From: Myxococcota bacterium
GTDB taxonomy: Bacteria; Myxococcota_A; UBA796; CAJQPC01
Direction of reading: 5' to 3'
Assembly (NCBI GenBank): GCA_023150845.1
Contig: JAKLKD010000011.1
Span: 21,967 to 85,966 of the forward strand
Length of the DNA: 64,000 nucleotides
In this document: positions 18,190 to 27,249 of the stretch, piece after piece
Layout of the letters: every line of letters starts with the position of its first letter
Position numbering within the stretch: the first letter of the stretch is position 1
Position numbers and translations under genes: made by a program
Notes under the pieces: model-generated
Told to the model about the DNA's origin: nothing
The model's input: only the letters and a program-made list of their open reading frames with translations
The model's database searches: none

Positions 18190-18645
18190 ATGAGCGAGCG
18201 TGATCCACGAGGCGGCGCGGAGCGTCCCGCGGTGGTGATCGTGGAGGAGCATCCGACGCGGAGGCTCGCGCGCGCAGCGGCGCTCTCGGCGCGTTGGCGG
18301 GTGCTGGCGCTCGACTCCTTCGACGCCTTGGGCCGGGTGCAGCGCGCGGAGCAGCCGAGCTTGGTGCTCCTCGCCGTGGATCCCGAGCGGCCCGGCGCCG
18401 CCACCCGCGCGGCGCAGCGGGCGAAGACGGCGATGAGCCCGCCCCGGGTGGGCCTCGTCTGCGCCGGGGCGGTGGAGGATCCCGCCGGGCTCCTCAACGA
18501 GAGCGGCGCGGACGGCTGGCTGAGCGGCGCGGTGACCGACGAGGCGCTCAACGCCTGGGTGGGCCAGCTCATGCGGGGCGAGCGCCCGATCACCCAGGCG
18601 GCGGCGCCGCGTCGTGGGCTCCTCGGGCGCCTCTTCGGGCGCTGA
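18190..18645 (+). CDS. Degenerate response-regulator receiver (pseudo-receiver)
   Basis: 151 aa. The pattern AVVIVEEHPTRRLARAAALS, then PSLVLLAVDPE, RVGLVCAGA and ADGWLSGAVTDEALNAWV follows the alpha/beta order of a CheY-type receiver. The phosphoacceptor position at the end of strand 3 (usually LVLLD) is Ala, and the first acidic pair is EE. It therefore probably cannot be phosphorylated in the normal way. A basic C-terminal tail (RRGLLGRLFGR) could touch membrane or nucleic acid. GGGAG lies 9 nt before the ATG. It is divergent from the coiled-coil gene and converges with the ferredoxin gene. Confidence 0.5.
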   Translation: MSERDPRGGAERPAVVIVEEHPTRRLARAAALSARWRVLALDSFDALGRVQRAEQPSLVLLAVDPERPGAATRAAQRAKTAMSPPRVGLVCAGAVEDPAGLLNESGADGWLSGAVTDEALNAWVGQLMRGERPITQAAAPRRGLLGRLFGR

Positions 18646-18654
18646 GGCCGGGGC

Positions 18655-19611
18655 TCAGCCTACGCCGCCCGCGGAGTGCTGCTCGGCGAGCTGCTCACGC
18701 TCAATCCACGAGATGCAGGTGACCGGGCAGGCGTCGATGGCGTCCTGGATGAGGTCCATCGGGCCCTCCTGCTTGAGCACCTCGGCCTTCGCCTCGCCGG
18801 GCAAGGTGAAGACGTCGGCGGTCTGCTCGACGCAGGTGCCGCAGGAGATGCACTCCCACTGGTCGATGGTGAGCACCTTGCCCGCGGCCTTGGCGCGGCT
18901 GGACTCGTTGTCGACGGGGCCGATGAAGGGCACGCCGTCGGCGGTGTAGTTGATGCCGACCGTCGCCAGGGTGACCTCGCGGCCGTTGGCGCGCATGCGC
19001 TCCCGGTAGCCCTCAAGGTCCGTGGAGCTGTCGTCGGCGTGGCGGGTCTCCTTGAGGCCACCGGCGGCGGCCATGGCGGCCAAGGCGGCGAAGGAGGAGG
19101 TCTGGGGCGCCGCGGGGGCCTCGACCTTGGCGGCCTCGGGCTTGGGCGCCTCGACGACCGCGGCGGGCTTGGGCGCCTCGACCTTCACCGGCTCGACGAC
19201 CGGCGCGGGCTTGGGCGCCTCGACCTTCACCGGCTCGACGACCGCGGCGGGCTTGGGCGCCTCGACCTTCACCGGCTCGACGACGGCCTCGGCCTTCGGG
19301 GGCTCGGCCTTCGCGGCCTCCTTCTTGGAGCGTTTGGCCTCGGCCTTCGGGGGCTCGGCCTTCACGGGCTCGGCCTTCACGGGCTCGACGACCGGCGCGG
19401 GGGCGGGCGCGGCGACGACGCCCTGGGCCTTGAGCGCCTGGAGCTCTTGCCGAGTCGCGGCTAGCTCGACCATGAGCTGCCGCACGATGCCCTCCAGGTT
19501 GCGGAGGTCGACGCGGAGGTTGTTGAGCTGAATCTCCCGCTCGTCGTAGTCACCAGAGACCGCGGCCTTCTGAAACCCGGCGAAGGCCGAGCCGACCATA
19601 GAGCGAATCAT
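18655..19611 (-). CDS. Ferredoxin with N-terminal coiled coil and Lys/Pro/Ala repeat linker
   Basis: 318 aa. Residues about 20-65 form a coiled coil. About 70-165 is a Val/Glu/Lys/Pro/Ala repeat linker built on a 14-residue unit (EPVKVEAPKPAAVV). The C-terminal about 120 residues carry one [4Fe-4S] ferredoxin domain with Cys254, Cys257, Cys260 (CISCGTC) and Cys295 in ACPVTC. Such a long disordered arm on a mono-cluster ferredoxin is unusual and suggests that electron delivery is tethered to a partner. The start at 19611 is favoured by GAGGTGCAGG just upstream. Confidence 0.75.
   Translation of the reverse strand: MIRSMVGSAFAGFQKAAVSGDYDEREIQLNNLRVDLRNLEGIVRQLMVELAATRQELQALKAQGVVAAPAPAPVVEPVKAEPVKAEPPKAEAKRSKKEAAKAEPPKAEAVVEPVKVEAPKPAAVVEPVKVEAPKPAPVVEPVKVEAPKPAAVVEAPKPEAAKVEAPAAPQTSSFAALAAMAAAGGLKETRHADDSSTDLEGYRERMRANGREVTLATVGINYTADGVPFIGPVDNESSRAKAAGKVLTIDQWECISCGTCVEQTADVFTLPGEAKAEVLKQEGPMDLIQDAIDACPVTCISWIEREQLAEQHSAGGVG
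19142..19285. repeat. 42-bp in-frame tandem repeat inside the ferredoxin gene
   Basis: A 42-bp unit is repeated in tandem: units at 19169-19210 and 19211-19252, a further about 32 bp from 19253, and a partial unit before 19169. Copies differ at one or two positions. Each unit encodes 14 residues, EPVKVEAPKPA followed by AVV or PVV, so copy-number change keeps the reading frame. Confidence 0.85.
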
Positions 19612-19725
19612 CCTGCACCTCTTCCTGTGGTCGCGCCCGGGGAGGGGCGCTCGCGCCGACACAGCGTAGCGGAGCAGGGCCCGGGGCGGCAAGCCAAAGC
19701 GCGCGGGAGCCGCAGAATTGCGGGC

Positions 19726-21390
19726 TCAGACGGCCTCTTCCCAGGCCTCGACAAAACGCTGCGCTCGATCAGCGAGGGGCTGGAGCAGGTCGTAGACCTG
19801 GCGGTCCTCCACCTCGGTCTGGAGCCGCACAAAGAACGCCTCGTCGAGCACGAGCTGATCCCCGACCCGACGCGCCACGCCGAGGCCCTGGAGGATCTCC
19901 GCGAGCTGCTCCCCGGTGACCCCGGCCCGGGGGCGCCGGATGACGAGCCAGCCCTGCTCGCTGCAGAGCTCGTCGAGGAGCAAGAGCAGCTCCCCGACCC
20001 GCTTACGGCCCCGCCAGAGCTCCAGGCTGCCGTCGCGCAGGCGCAGCACCCGGCGCCAGCCCGGGCGGCGGTGCAGGATGAGGAGCGCGGTGATCAGCGC
20101 GAGGTGGGGCACGTTGGACACGGCGCGCAGGCGCAGGGTGACCTGATCGGGGATGGAGCGGCCCTGGGGCTCCCCTGTGGCGTAGACGCCGCCGTGGACG
20201 AGCTCCCGGCGGTCGGTCACCCGGGGCAGGCCCACGCCGTTCTTGGCCTGACGCGCGCGCTCCAAGAGCCGGTTGGCCTCGGCGACCCCGCCCGCCAAGG
20301 CCGTGAGGTTGGTCGGCAGCGCGAAGAAGAGGCCCTCTTGGTCCTGAAGCTCCAAGAAGGAGCCGGTCTGGCCGCTGGGCTCCGGGCCGGTCTCCCCGGC
20401 GATGGGGAAGTCGTCGATGGAGCGCCCCAAGAGCACCCGCTCCAGGTCCTTCACGAGCCGGGACGGCGTCACCGTCTCGCCGAAGACCCGGCGATCCCAA
20501 GAGGTGAAGCGCTCACGGAGCTGGCCATACCGCACCGCCGCGCCGGGGTGGCCCGACGCCGCCTGGCGCATGTTGTCGAGGTACTCCCGATAGCGCGGGT
20601 CGGAGAGCGCCACGCCCGCGACGGTCTCGGCGAGCTCCCGGCGCCACACCGCGCCCCAGCTCCCGACGAGGCGATCGCCCACACGGAAGGCGTCGCCCCG
20701 GCGCACGGCCATCTCGGCGTAGCCCCCGACCGCCACGCCCTCGGCGCCGCCCTTGTCGAGCACGGCGCGCAGGTGGCCGAGGCTCAGCTCGCCGTGGTCG
20801 AGGAGCGCCCGGAGCACGAGGCGGTAGACGTCTGGGGACTCTGGGCCGACCAAGCGGGGCGGGAGCTTCTCTTCAGGGGGCTTGGCGACCTGATCCGGGC
20901 CGAAGTCGAGGCTTAGCTGCTGGGCCTTCGGGCGGCGGGGCCCGAGGCGAAGGGCGGGCTCCAAGAGGCTCCGCACGGCGCTCGCCCGGCGGCGGGCCGT
21001 GGCCTCCGCCATGTCCGGGACCCACTGCTGGATGAAGCGGCCGAGCGCCTCAGCGTCGGGCAGCTCGTCCCGGCCGGTCATCAACTGCACCACGAAGTCG
21101 TTCGCCCACACCGCCTGGGCGTAGACCCGGGGGCGATCGGGGCCCGCGAAGACGTACTCCAGGCCGAGCTCGGTGAGCTGCAGGCGGCCGCCGACGGCGT
21201 CGGTCGTCGTGAGCCCGAGCCACTCCCCGGCCTGGCTGTAGTAGTGGACCGTGCGCAGCTCGCAGTCGAGGATCTCCGCCAACGATCGCGGCTCACGCAC
21301 CCCTTGGCCGATCAGCTCCATGACCCGCGCGAGCAGTCGCGGGCTGTTCGCGTTGGGGATCAGGACGTTTCGAGGCGGGCGAAGGGCCAT
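19726..21390 (-). CDS. Winged-helix multi-domain protein of unknown function
   Basis: 554 aa, cytoplasmic. The N-terminal about 80 residues look like a winged helix (LAEILDCELRTVHYYSQAGE, LGLTT, then LQLTELGLEYV). The HYYxxAgeWLGL pattern resembles N-terminal domains I associate with some restriction-type proteins (DUF7226-like), but this is uncertain. A second winged-helix-like unit follows at about 185-265, and more helical and helix-strand repeats follow to the C-terminus. It is likely a DNA-binding protein. It is divergent from the AAA-like gene at 21545 across 154 bp that hold an inverted repeat, which suggests a shared regulon or autoregulation. Confidence 0.5.
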   Translation of the reverse strand: MALRPPRNVLIPNANSPRLLARVMELIGQGVREPRSLAEILDCELRTVHYYSQAGEWLGLTTTDAVGGRLQLTELGLEYVFAGPDRPRVYAQAVWANDFVVQLMTGRDELPDAEALGRFIQQWVPDMAEATARRRASAVRSLLEPALRLGPRRPKAQQLSLDFGPDQVAKPPEEKLPPRLVGPESPDVYRLVLRALLDHGELSLGHLRAVLDKGGAEGVAVGGYAEMAVRRGDAFRVGDRLVGSWGAVWRRELAETVAGVALSDPRYREYLDNMRQAASGHPGAAVRYGQLRERFTSWDRRVFGETVTPSRLVKDLERVLLGRSIDDFPIAGETGPEPSGQTGSFLELQDQEGLFFALPTNLTALAGGVAEANRLLERARQAKNGVGLPRVTDRRELVHGGVYATGEPQGRSIPDQVTLRLRAVSNVPHLALITALLILHRRPGWRRVLRLRDGSLELWRGRKRVGELLLLLDELCSEQGWLVIRRPRAGVTGEQLAEILQGLGVARRVGDQLVLDEAFFVRLQTEVEDRQVYDLLQPLADRAQRFVEAWEEAV

Positions 21391-21415
21391 CGGTCCATCG
21401 GGGCTGAAGAGGGTG

Positions 21416-21448
21416 AGTTGAGGCGCTACATCAACTTAACACTTGACA
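21416..21448. promoter_or_regulatory. Inverted repeat and TTGACA box between divergent genes
   Basis: AGTTGA (21416-21421) and TCAACT (21431-21436) form a two-fold symmetric site with a 9-bp spacer, a spacing typical of winged-helix or LysR-like dimers. A perfect -35 hexamer TTGACA lies at 21443-21448 on the plus strand, although the -10 at the right distance is poor. The adjacent winged-helix protein is a candidate ligand. Confidence 0.4.
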
Positions 21449-21544
21449 ACACAAATTGAGATCGGTGAACCTGGGGAATGTGAGATTCCCTCCCAGAACG
21501 CGGGAGATCGGGCCTTCCACGATCCTTCTCGCCGAGAGCGCCCC

Positions 21545-22567
21545 ATGAGCCGTCTTCAACGCCGCGTCGAACATCCAAGTCTTGTCCGGGAGCAGGGCTC
21601 CTTCAACCCGGATCAGCACGAGTTTGAGGCCGCGATCCGAGGCCGCACCAGCCGTAAGGTCCGGGCGCACCTGCGGCGCATGGACCCGGTGGTGCTCACC
21701 ACGCCGCGCTGGTCTGAGCCCCAGGCCTTCTTGGAGGATCTCGCCCTGGACCTCGCCGTCGGTGAGCCCGCGCTGGGCTGCCGAACCGTGTCGTTCCGCC
21801 CGCTCAAGGGCCGCCCGGTGACCGAGGCCTGGCACTTCGTGATGCAGGTCCTCGCCCAGCTCTCCGAGCGGGAGTGGACCGAGGTGCGCACCCCGAGCGT
21901 CGCCGATCGCCGCGGCCTTCGCACGGTCTGCCGGGATCTCCTGCTCCGCGCCCAGGACCACCGCCGCGAGGACGCCCACCCCCAGGTGGCGCTCTTGGGC
22001 CACGGCGCCGAGCACCTGCCCGTCGAGGTCGTCGAGGATCTCGGCGAGGCCTGGGCCCGCTTCGCCCAAGAGGTCCCCGATGACCGGCGGGCGACCTTGC
22101 TGCTCGCGGGCTCCGTCGACGCCCCGGCCCTGGCCTTGGACGGCGGGGTCGAGGTGGCGCTCCAAGACTTCGGCGAGGCCGAGGCCGCCGCCACTCTGGT
22201 CGGCCAGGCGGGCCCCGCCGGTCGCCGTGAGCTGGAGGGCGCCGCGCGCTTCTCCGGGGGCATCCCCGCCCTGGTGACCGCCTTGGGCCACGGCGCCCGG
22301 GGCAACGGCGCCATGCCCAGCGGCGAGGCGGCGCTCCTACGCGCCATCGGCCCCCTCGCCGACGAGATCCGCTACGCCGTCGACATCGCCTCGGGCAAGT
22401 CCGCCCTCGCCGATCGCCTCGACAGCCTGCGGCGCGGCGACCCGCTCATCGAGGTCCCCGAGCTCGACCGGCCCTTGGCCTTGGCGGGCCTGCTCAAGCG
22501 GGTGCGCCTGCTCGGTGAGGACCGCGTGCTCCTGCGCGCCCCGGCCATCGCCGCCGCCCTGGCCTGA
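21545..22567 (+). CDS. AAA/STAND-like protein without a P-loop
   Basis: 340 aa. The order of elements is that of an Orc/STAND-type ATPase: RMDPVVLTTPRWSEPQAFLE, then CRTVSFRPLK, a helix, PQVALLGHGAEHLP at the Walker-B position, ATLLLAGSVD (sensor-1-like) and ARFSGGIPALVTALG in the lid. No GxxxxGK[ST] Walker A is present, so it probably does not hydrolyse ATP. I infer the fold from pattern alone. The ATG at 21545 begins the conserved-looking region. It is divergent from the winged-helix gene and the pair may act together. Confidence 0.45.
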   Translation: MSRLQRRVEHPSLVREQGSFNPDQHEFEAAIRGRTSRKVRAHLRRMDPVVLTTPRWSEPQAFLEDLALDLAVGEPALGCRTVSFRPLKGRPVTEAWHFVMQVLAQLSEREWTEVRTPSVADRRGLRTVCRDLLLRAQDHRREDAHPQVALLGHGAEHLPVEVVEDLGEAWARFAQEVPDDRRATLLLAGSVDAPALALDGGVEVALQDFGEAEAAATLVGQAGPAGRRELEGAARFSGGIPALVTALGHGARGNGAMPSGEAALLRAIGPLADEIRYAVDIASGKSALADRLDSLRRGDPLIEVPELDRPLALAGLLKRVRLLGEDRVLLRAPAIAAALA

Positions 22568-22573
22568 GCGGCG

Positions 22574-23551
22574 CTACCAGATCCCGTACTTCTGGCGGTA
22601 GCTCTGGTGCTCGGCGGCGTTGCGGCTGGGGTGCAGCACGCCGTCCTTGTCGTGCAGGTAGTACCAGTACTCGCTGGCGACGGGGTTCATCGCGGCCTGC
22701 AAGGAGTCCGCGTTGGGGTTGCCGATGGGGGTCGGCGGCAGGCCCGGGCGCAGGCGGGTGTTGTAGGGGTCGTCCGGGTCACGCAGGCGCTTCAAGAAGG
22801 CGTCGCGGTCGTTCCACTCGGCCAAGGTGTAGCGGCTCGTGGCGTCGACGCCGAGGTTCCACTGGCTGTCGATACGTTTCCAGAGGATCCCCGCCACCAA
22901 GGGGCGGTTCGCCGGGGTGGGCTCCTCACGCTCCAGCATCGAGGCCATGATCACGACCTCGTAGAGCGTGCGCTGGCCGAGGTTGGGGCTCGGGCCGAGG
23001 CGCTCGGTGAAGGTGTCGAGCTGGCGCTGGATGAAGGTGTCCACCGAGAACTTCAGGGGATCGACCATGTAGGTCTCGGGGTAGAGCAGGCCCTCCAGGC
23101 TTGAGAGCTCGCCGATGCCCTCGGGCAGCTTGAAGCGGGCGGGCTCCCCGGCGGCGCGGGCGTAGGCCCCGGCCTCGATCCAGCCGCGCTCGGCCAAGGC
23201 GGCGTCGATCTCGCGGATGCGCCAACCCTCAGGGATGGTGAAGGGCTCATCGTTGGGCAGGGGCGCGCCGCAGAGCGTCTCCATCAGCTCGGGGAGCGCC
23301 ATCGCCGGGCTCACCTTAAAGCGCCCGGCCTTGAGGCAGCCGCCGGAGCCGCTGCGGCGGAGCCAGAGCTTCCAGGTCCACTCCGAGTCCACGAGGCCCG
23401 CCTGGACCAAGGCCGGGCCGAGGCCCTTCGCCGTGGCGCCGGGCGGCACCTCAAAGACGCGGGGCTCGGCGTCGGCGGGGTTCATGGGGGTGTTGGCCTT
23501 GTCATCGATGACAAAGCAGCCGAGGGGGGCGAAGGCGAGGGCGAGGAGCAT
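22574..23551 (-). CDS. mltG: Endolytic murein transglycosylase
   Basis: 325 aa. The YceG/MltG signature is clear: LEGLLYPETY, the catalytic Glu207 in ASMLERE, DPYNTRLRPGLPPTPIGNP and the final YWYYLHDKDG. MltG cuts nascent glycan chains and so ends peptidoglycan elongation. Most family members have an N-terminal membrane helix, but here the start LLALAFAPLGC looks like a lipobox, so this copy may be a lipoprotein. The N-terminal LysM-like part is short. It is divergent from the flavoprotein gene. Confidence 0.9.
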   Translation of the reverse strand: MLLALAFAPLGCFVIDDKANTPMNPADAEPRVFEVPPGATAKGLGPALVQAGLVDSEWTWKLWLRRSGSGGCLKAGRFKVSPAMALPELMETLCGAPLPNDEPFTIPEGWRIREIDAALAERGWIEAGAYARAAGEPARFKLPEGIGELSSLEGLLYPETYMVDPLKFSVDTFIQRQLDTFTERLGPSPNLGQRTLYEVVIMASMLEREEPTPANRPLVAGILWKRIDSQWNLGVDATSRYTLAEWNDRDAFLKRLRDPDDPYNTRLRPGLPPTPIGNPNADSLQAAMNPVASEYWYYLHDKDGVLHPSRNAAEHQSYRQKYGIW

Positions 23552-23623
23552 GGCGGGATCGGTAACCCGCCGCTGGGACGGGCGCTCTTGACACGGACCT
23601 CACATGGTCCCATCCTGAGCTGT

Positions 23624-25198
23624 ATGCTCCGCATCCTCCTGGCGCTCCTCGCCTGCGCCGACCCGCCGATCCCCGCCGACGATCGTGTCGTTGAGAGCGC
23701 CGCGGACTCCGGTGGGCGTGACGACAGCGGGCAGGGCGACGACACCGGGGACAGCGAGGTCACGAGCACCCCCGATCTCCCCACCCTCTCCGTGGACCTC
23801 CTGGTCATCGGCGCGGGGCCCGCCGGGCTCAGCGCGGCCTGGGCGGCGCAGGAGACCGGGGCGACGGTGTTGATCCTGGAGCGGGAGGAGCTCGCGGGCG
23901 GCTCGGGCTGGTACGCGTCGAACTTCTTCGCCGCCGGGACCCGCTTTCAGGCGGACATCGGCGTCGTGGACAGCCCGGCCCAGGCCCTGTCCGAGTGGTC
24001 GGGCTTCACCGGCGGCGGCGATCCGAACGACCCCTGGGTGATCGCCCTCGCCGAGGGCTCGGCGGCGCTCGTCGAGGAGCTCGTCGACGTCTGGGGCGTC
24101 GACTTTGAGGGCGTGAAGTCCGACCTCACCATGGGCCCTACTCCCCGGCAGCACCACCTCGCCGTGGACGGCGCGGGGCCCGTCGGCCCGCTCGTCGACG
24201 CCAACGCCGAGGTCACCTGGCTCAACACCGAGGCCGAGGCCCTCGTCACCGAGGGTGAGCGGGTGATCGGCGCGCGCTACGCCGACCTCGTCACCGGGGA
24301 GCGCGGCTGGGTCGAGGCGAAGGCGACCCTGGTGGCCACCGGCGGCTTCGCCCGCGACCTCGACCGGGTGCTCGACGATCGCCCGGAGCTCCAGGGCTGC
24401 ACCCTGGTCTTTGAGTCGGCGCCCCACGCCAAGGGCCTCGGCCTGGACCTCGTCACCGCCGCCACCGACGCCGCCACCACCCTGCGCGGCGATCACGGCA
24501 TCTACGTACACTCCATCCGCGACCCCCGGCCCGGCTTTGAGGGAGAGGCCCTGTGGCTCCTCGGGCTGCAGCAGTCCGTCATCGTGAACCTCAACGGCGA
24601 GCGCGTCGTCAACGAGCAGGAGATCCAGAGCTTTCAGCTCGTGGAGACCCTGGTGGCCTCCCCGGACAAGCGGCTGCTCGCGCTCTTGCCCCCGGCCATG
24701 GCCCAGACCCGCCTCGGCGTGATGCCGATGTACAACGTCGGTGAGGACGGCGACATGGACTTCACCATGGACGAGCTCATCGAGATGGGCGTGGCCGCGC
24801 GGTTTGAGGACCTCTCGACCCTCGCCGCCGAGCTGGGCCTCCCCGCCGACACGCTCGAGGCGACCATGGACCGCTACGATGACCACGTCGCGGCCAAGAT
24901 CGACGCCGACTTCGGCAAGGAGCGCGCGTACCTCACCACCTTCATGAGCGGCCCGTATTATGTCGTTGAGCTGCTCCCCGGCTCGGCCAAGAGCTTCGGC
25001 GGCCTCGCCCTCGACCCCGAGGGCCGGGTGCTGAACAACAACGGCGAGGCCATCCCTGGCCTCTTCGCGGCCGGTGAGGTCGCGGGGATGCTCGGCACGG
25101 CGGCCTTGGGCGAAGGCATGGGCGGGTCGATCACCGCCGTCTACCTCACCGGCCAGCGCGCGGGGGCCGCCGCCGCCGCCGAGGCGCTCCAAGAATGA
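23624..25198 (+). CDS. Lipid-anchored FAD flavoprotein (FrdA/flavocytochrome-c-like)
   Basis: 524 aa. A signal peptide with lipobox LLAC at residues 7-10 is followed by a Ser/Asp/Gly-rich linker. The FAD-binding Rossmann motif VIGAGPAGLSAA follows. Later come the FrdA-family elements LVATGGFARD and the C-terminal LFAAGEVAGMLGTAALGEGMGG. It is expected to dehydrogenate or reduce a dicarboxylate-like or enone substrate outside the cytoplasm, using bound FAD. The substrate is unknown. The ATG at 23624 is taken because it gives the signal peptide; an in-frame TTG at 23588 overlaps a TTGACA. A separate 4Fe-4S or haem partner is not nearby. Confidence 0.75.
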   Translation: MLRILLALLACADPPIPADDRVVESAADSGGRDDSGQGDDTGDSEVTSTPDLPTLSVDLLVIGAGPAGLSAAWAAQETGATVLILEREELAGGSGWYASNFFAAGTRFQADIGVVDSPAQALSEWSGFTGGGDPNDPWVIALAEGSAALVEELVDVWGVDFEGVKSDLTMGPTPRQHHLAVDGAGPVGPLVDANAEVTWLNTEAEALVTEGERVIGARYADLVTGERGWVEAKATLVATGGFARDLDRVLDDRPELQGCTLVFESAPHAKGLGLDLVTAATDAATTLRGDHGIYVHSIRDPRPGFEGEALWLLGLQQSVIVNLNGERVVNEQEIQSFQLVETLVASPDKRLLALLPPAMAQTRLGVMPMYNVGEDGDMDFTMDELIEMGVAARFEDLSTLAAELGLPADTLEATMDRYDDHVAAKIDADFGKERAYLTTFMSGPYYVVELLPGSAKSFGGLALDPEGRVLNNNGEAIPGLFAAGEVAGMLGTAALGEGMGGSITAVYLTGQRAGAAAAAEALQE

Positions 25199-25262
25199 GC
25201 CGCCGCGACGCTCGACGCCCCCTCCTCCCCTCTCTGATGACCCCCCGCTGGAGCACCAGGAC

Positions 25263-26417
25263 GTGCGCCTGAACCCCCTCCTCAGCCAGCTACGCACCTA
25301 CCCCCAGGTCGCCTTGGACCAGAAGAAGCGGGAGGTGCAGCGCGCAGGACGTGCGCTCTACGACCTCGGCACCGGCGACCCCCTGGAGCCGACGCCGCCC
25401 GACATCCGCGCGGCGATCCGCGACGCCGTGCCTGAGATCTCCCAGTACCCCACGGTGCGTGGCCCCCTGGCCTTACGCCAGTCCATCGCCGGGTACATGG
25501 GGCGGCGTTTTGGCCTCAGCCTCGATCCCGAGCGGGAGATCCTCCCGACCTCGGGCAGCAAGGAGGCGATCTTCCACCTCCCGCTCTTGGTGATCGACCC
25601 CCGGGCGGAGGATCGCCTCGTGATCGCCCCCGATCCGGGCTACCCGGTCTACGCCCGCGGCGCGCTGTTCGCCGGGGGTGAGCCCTACTACGATCGCCTC
25701 AGCGACGACTTCGTGCAGCGTCCCTGGGAGCTGCCCACCGACGTGCTGCGCCGGGCGCGGATGATGTTCATCAACACGCCCCACAACCCCTCCGGCGCGG
25801 TGACCCCTCGGGAGGCCCTCCAGCGCACCTGGGAGGTCTGCCGGGATCACGACATCTTGCTCGTGAACGACGAGTGTTACGCCGACGTCTACGCCGACGC
25901 CCCGCCGCCCTCCCTCTTGGAGGTCGCGAAGACGGGCGCCTTGGTCATTCACTCCTTGAGCAAACGTTCGGGCATGACCGGCTACCGCTCGGGCTTCATC
26001 GCCGGGGACGCCGACGCCGTGCGCGCCTTCGCCGAGCTGCGGGTGAACCTCGGCGTGGCCCCCCAAGACATCGTCAACGAGGGCGCCACCGTGGCCTGGG
26101 CCGACGACGCCCACGCCGCCGAGCGCCGGGCGGTGCTCGCCGAGAAGAAGCGGGTGTTCACCGCGCTCTTTGAGGAGCTGGGGCTCACCCTCGTCGCCTC
26201 CCAGGCCTCGCTGTACCTCTGGTTTAAGCCTCCGCCGGGCCTCGACGATGAGCAGTACGCGCTCAAGCTCCTCGACGTGGGCATCGTCGTGTCGCCAGGC
26301 CGGTACTTCGGCGTCACCGACGCGGGCAACGGTTATGTTCGCGCGGCGATGGTCCCCCCGCTCGCCCAGTGCCGTGAGGCCGCGGCGCTGTGGCGGGACG
26401 TACACCGGACCTTATGA
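25263..26417 (+). CDS. dapC: Aminotransferase, probable succinyldiaminopimelate transaminase
   Basis: 384 aa fold-type I PLP aminotransferase. Visible are TSGSKEAIFHLP, the INTPHNPSGAV loop, the NDECYADVYAD helix and the Schiff-base Lys in HSLSKRSGMTGYRSGF. It is followed at once by dapD and dapE, so its likely job is to transaminate N-succinyl-2-amino-6-ketopimelate. The GTG at 25263 has TGGAG 9 nt upstream. The gap from the preceding flavoprotein gene is 64 bp. By sequence alone it could also be a general class I/II aminotransferase. Confidence 0.8.
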   Translation: MRLNPLLSQLRTYPQVALDQKKREVQRAGRALYDLGTGDPLEPTPPDIRAAIRDAVPEISQYPTVRGPLALRQSIAGYMGRRFGLSLDPEREILPTSGSKEAIFHLPLLVIDPRAEDRLVIAPDPGYPVYARGALFAGGEPYYDRLSDDFVQRPWELPTDVLRRARMMFINTPHNPSGAVTPREALQRTWEVCRDHDILLVNDECYADVYADAPPPSLLEVAKTGALVIHSLSKRSGMTGYRSGFIAGDADAVRAFAELRVNLGVAPQDIVNEGATVAWADDAHAAERRAVLAEKKRVFTALFEELGLTLVASQASLYLWFKPPPGLDDEQYALKLLDVGIVVSPGRYFGVTDAGNGYVRAAMVPPLAQCREAAALWRDVHRTL

Positions 26418-26439
26418 CCGAATCTCGGGCGGAGACGAC

Positions 26440-27226
<787 letters not shown>

Positions 27227-27249
<23 letters not shown>

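Noticed and set aside
19142..19285. Repeat array as a CRISPR candidate
   Set aside because: The 42-bp units are directly adjacent with no spacers and are in-frame coding repeats of the ferredoxin linker.
23588..23593. TTGACA before the flavoprotein gene as a promoter
   Set aside because: No acceptable -10 hexamer lies at 16-18 bp; only CATCCT is found.
23600..25297. 565-codon open frame opposite the flavoprotein gene
   Set aside because: No recognisable motif, while the plus strand has a lipobox and FAD signature.
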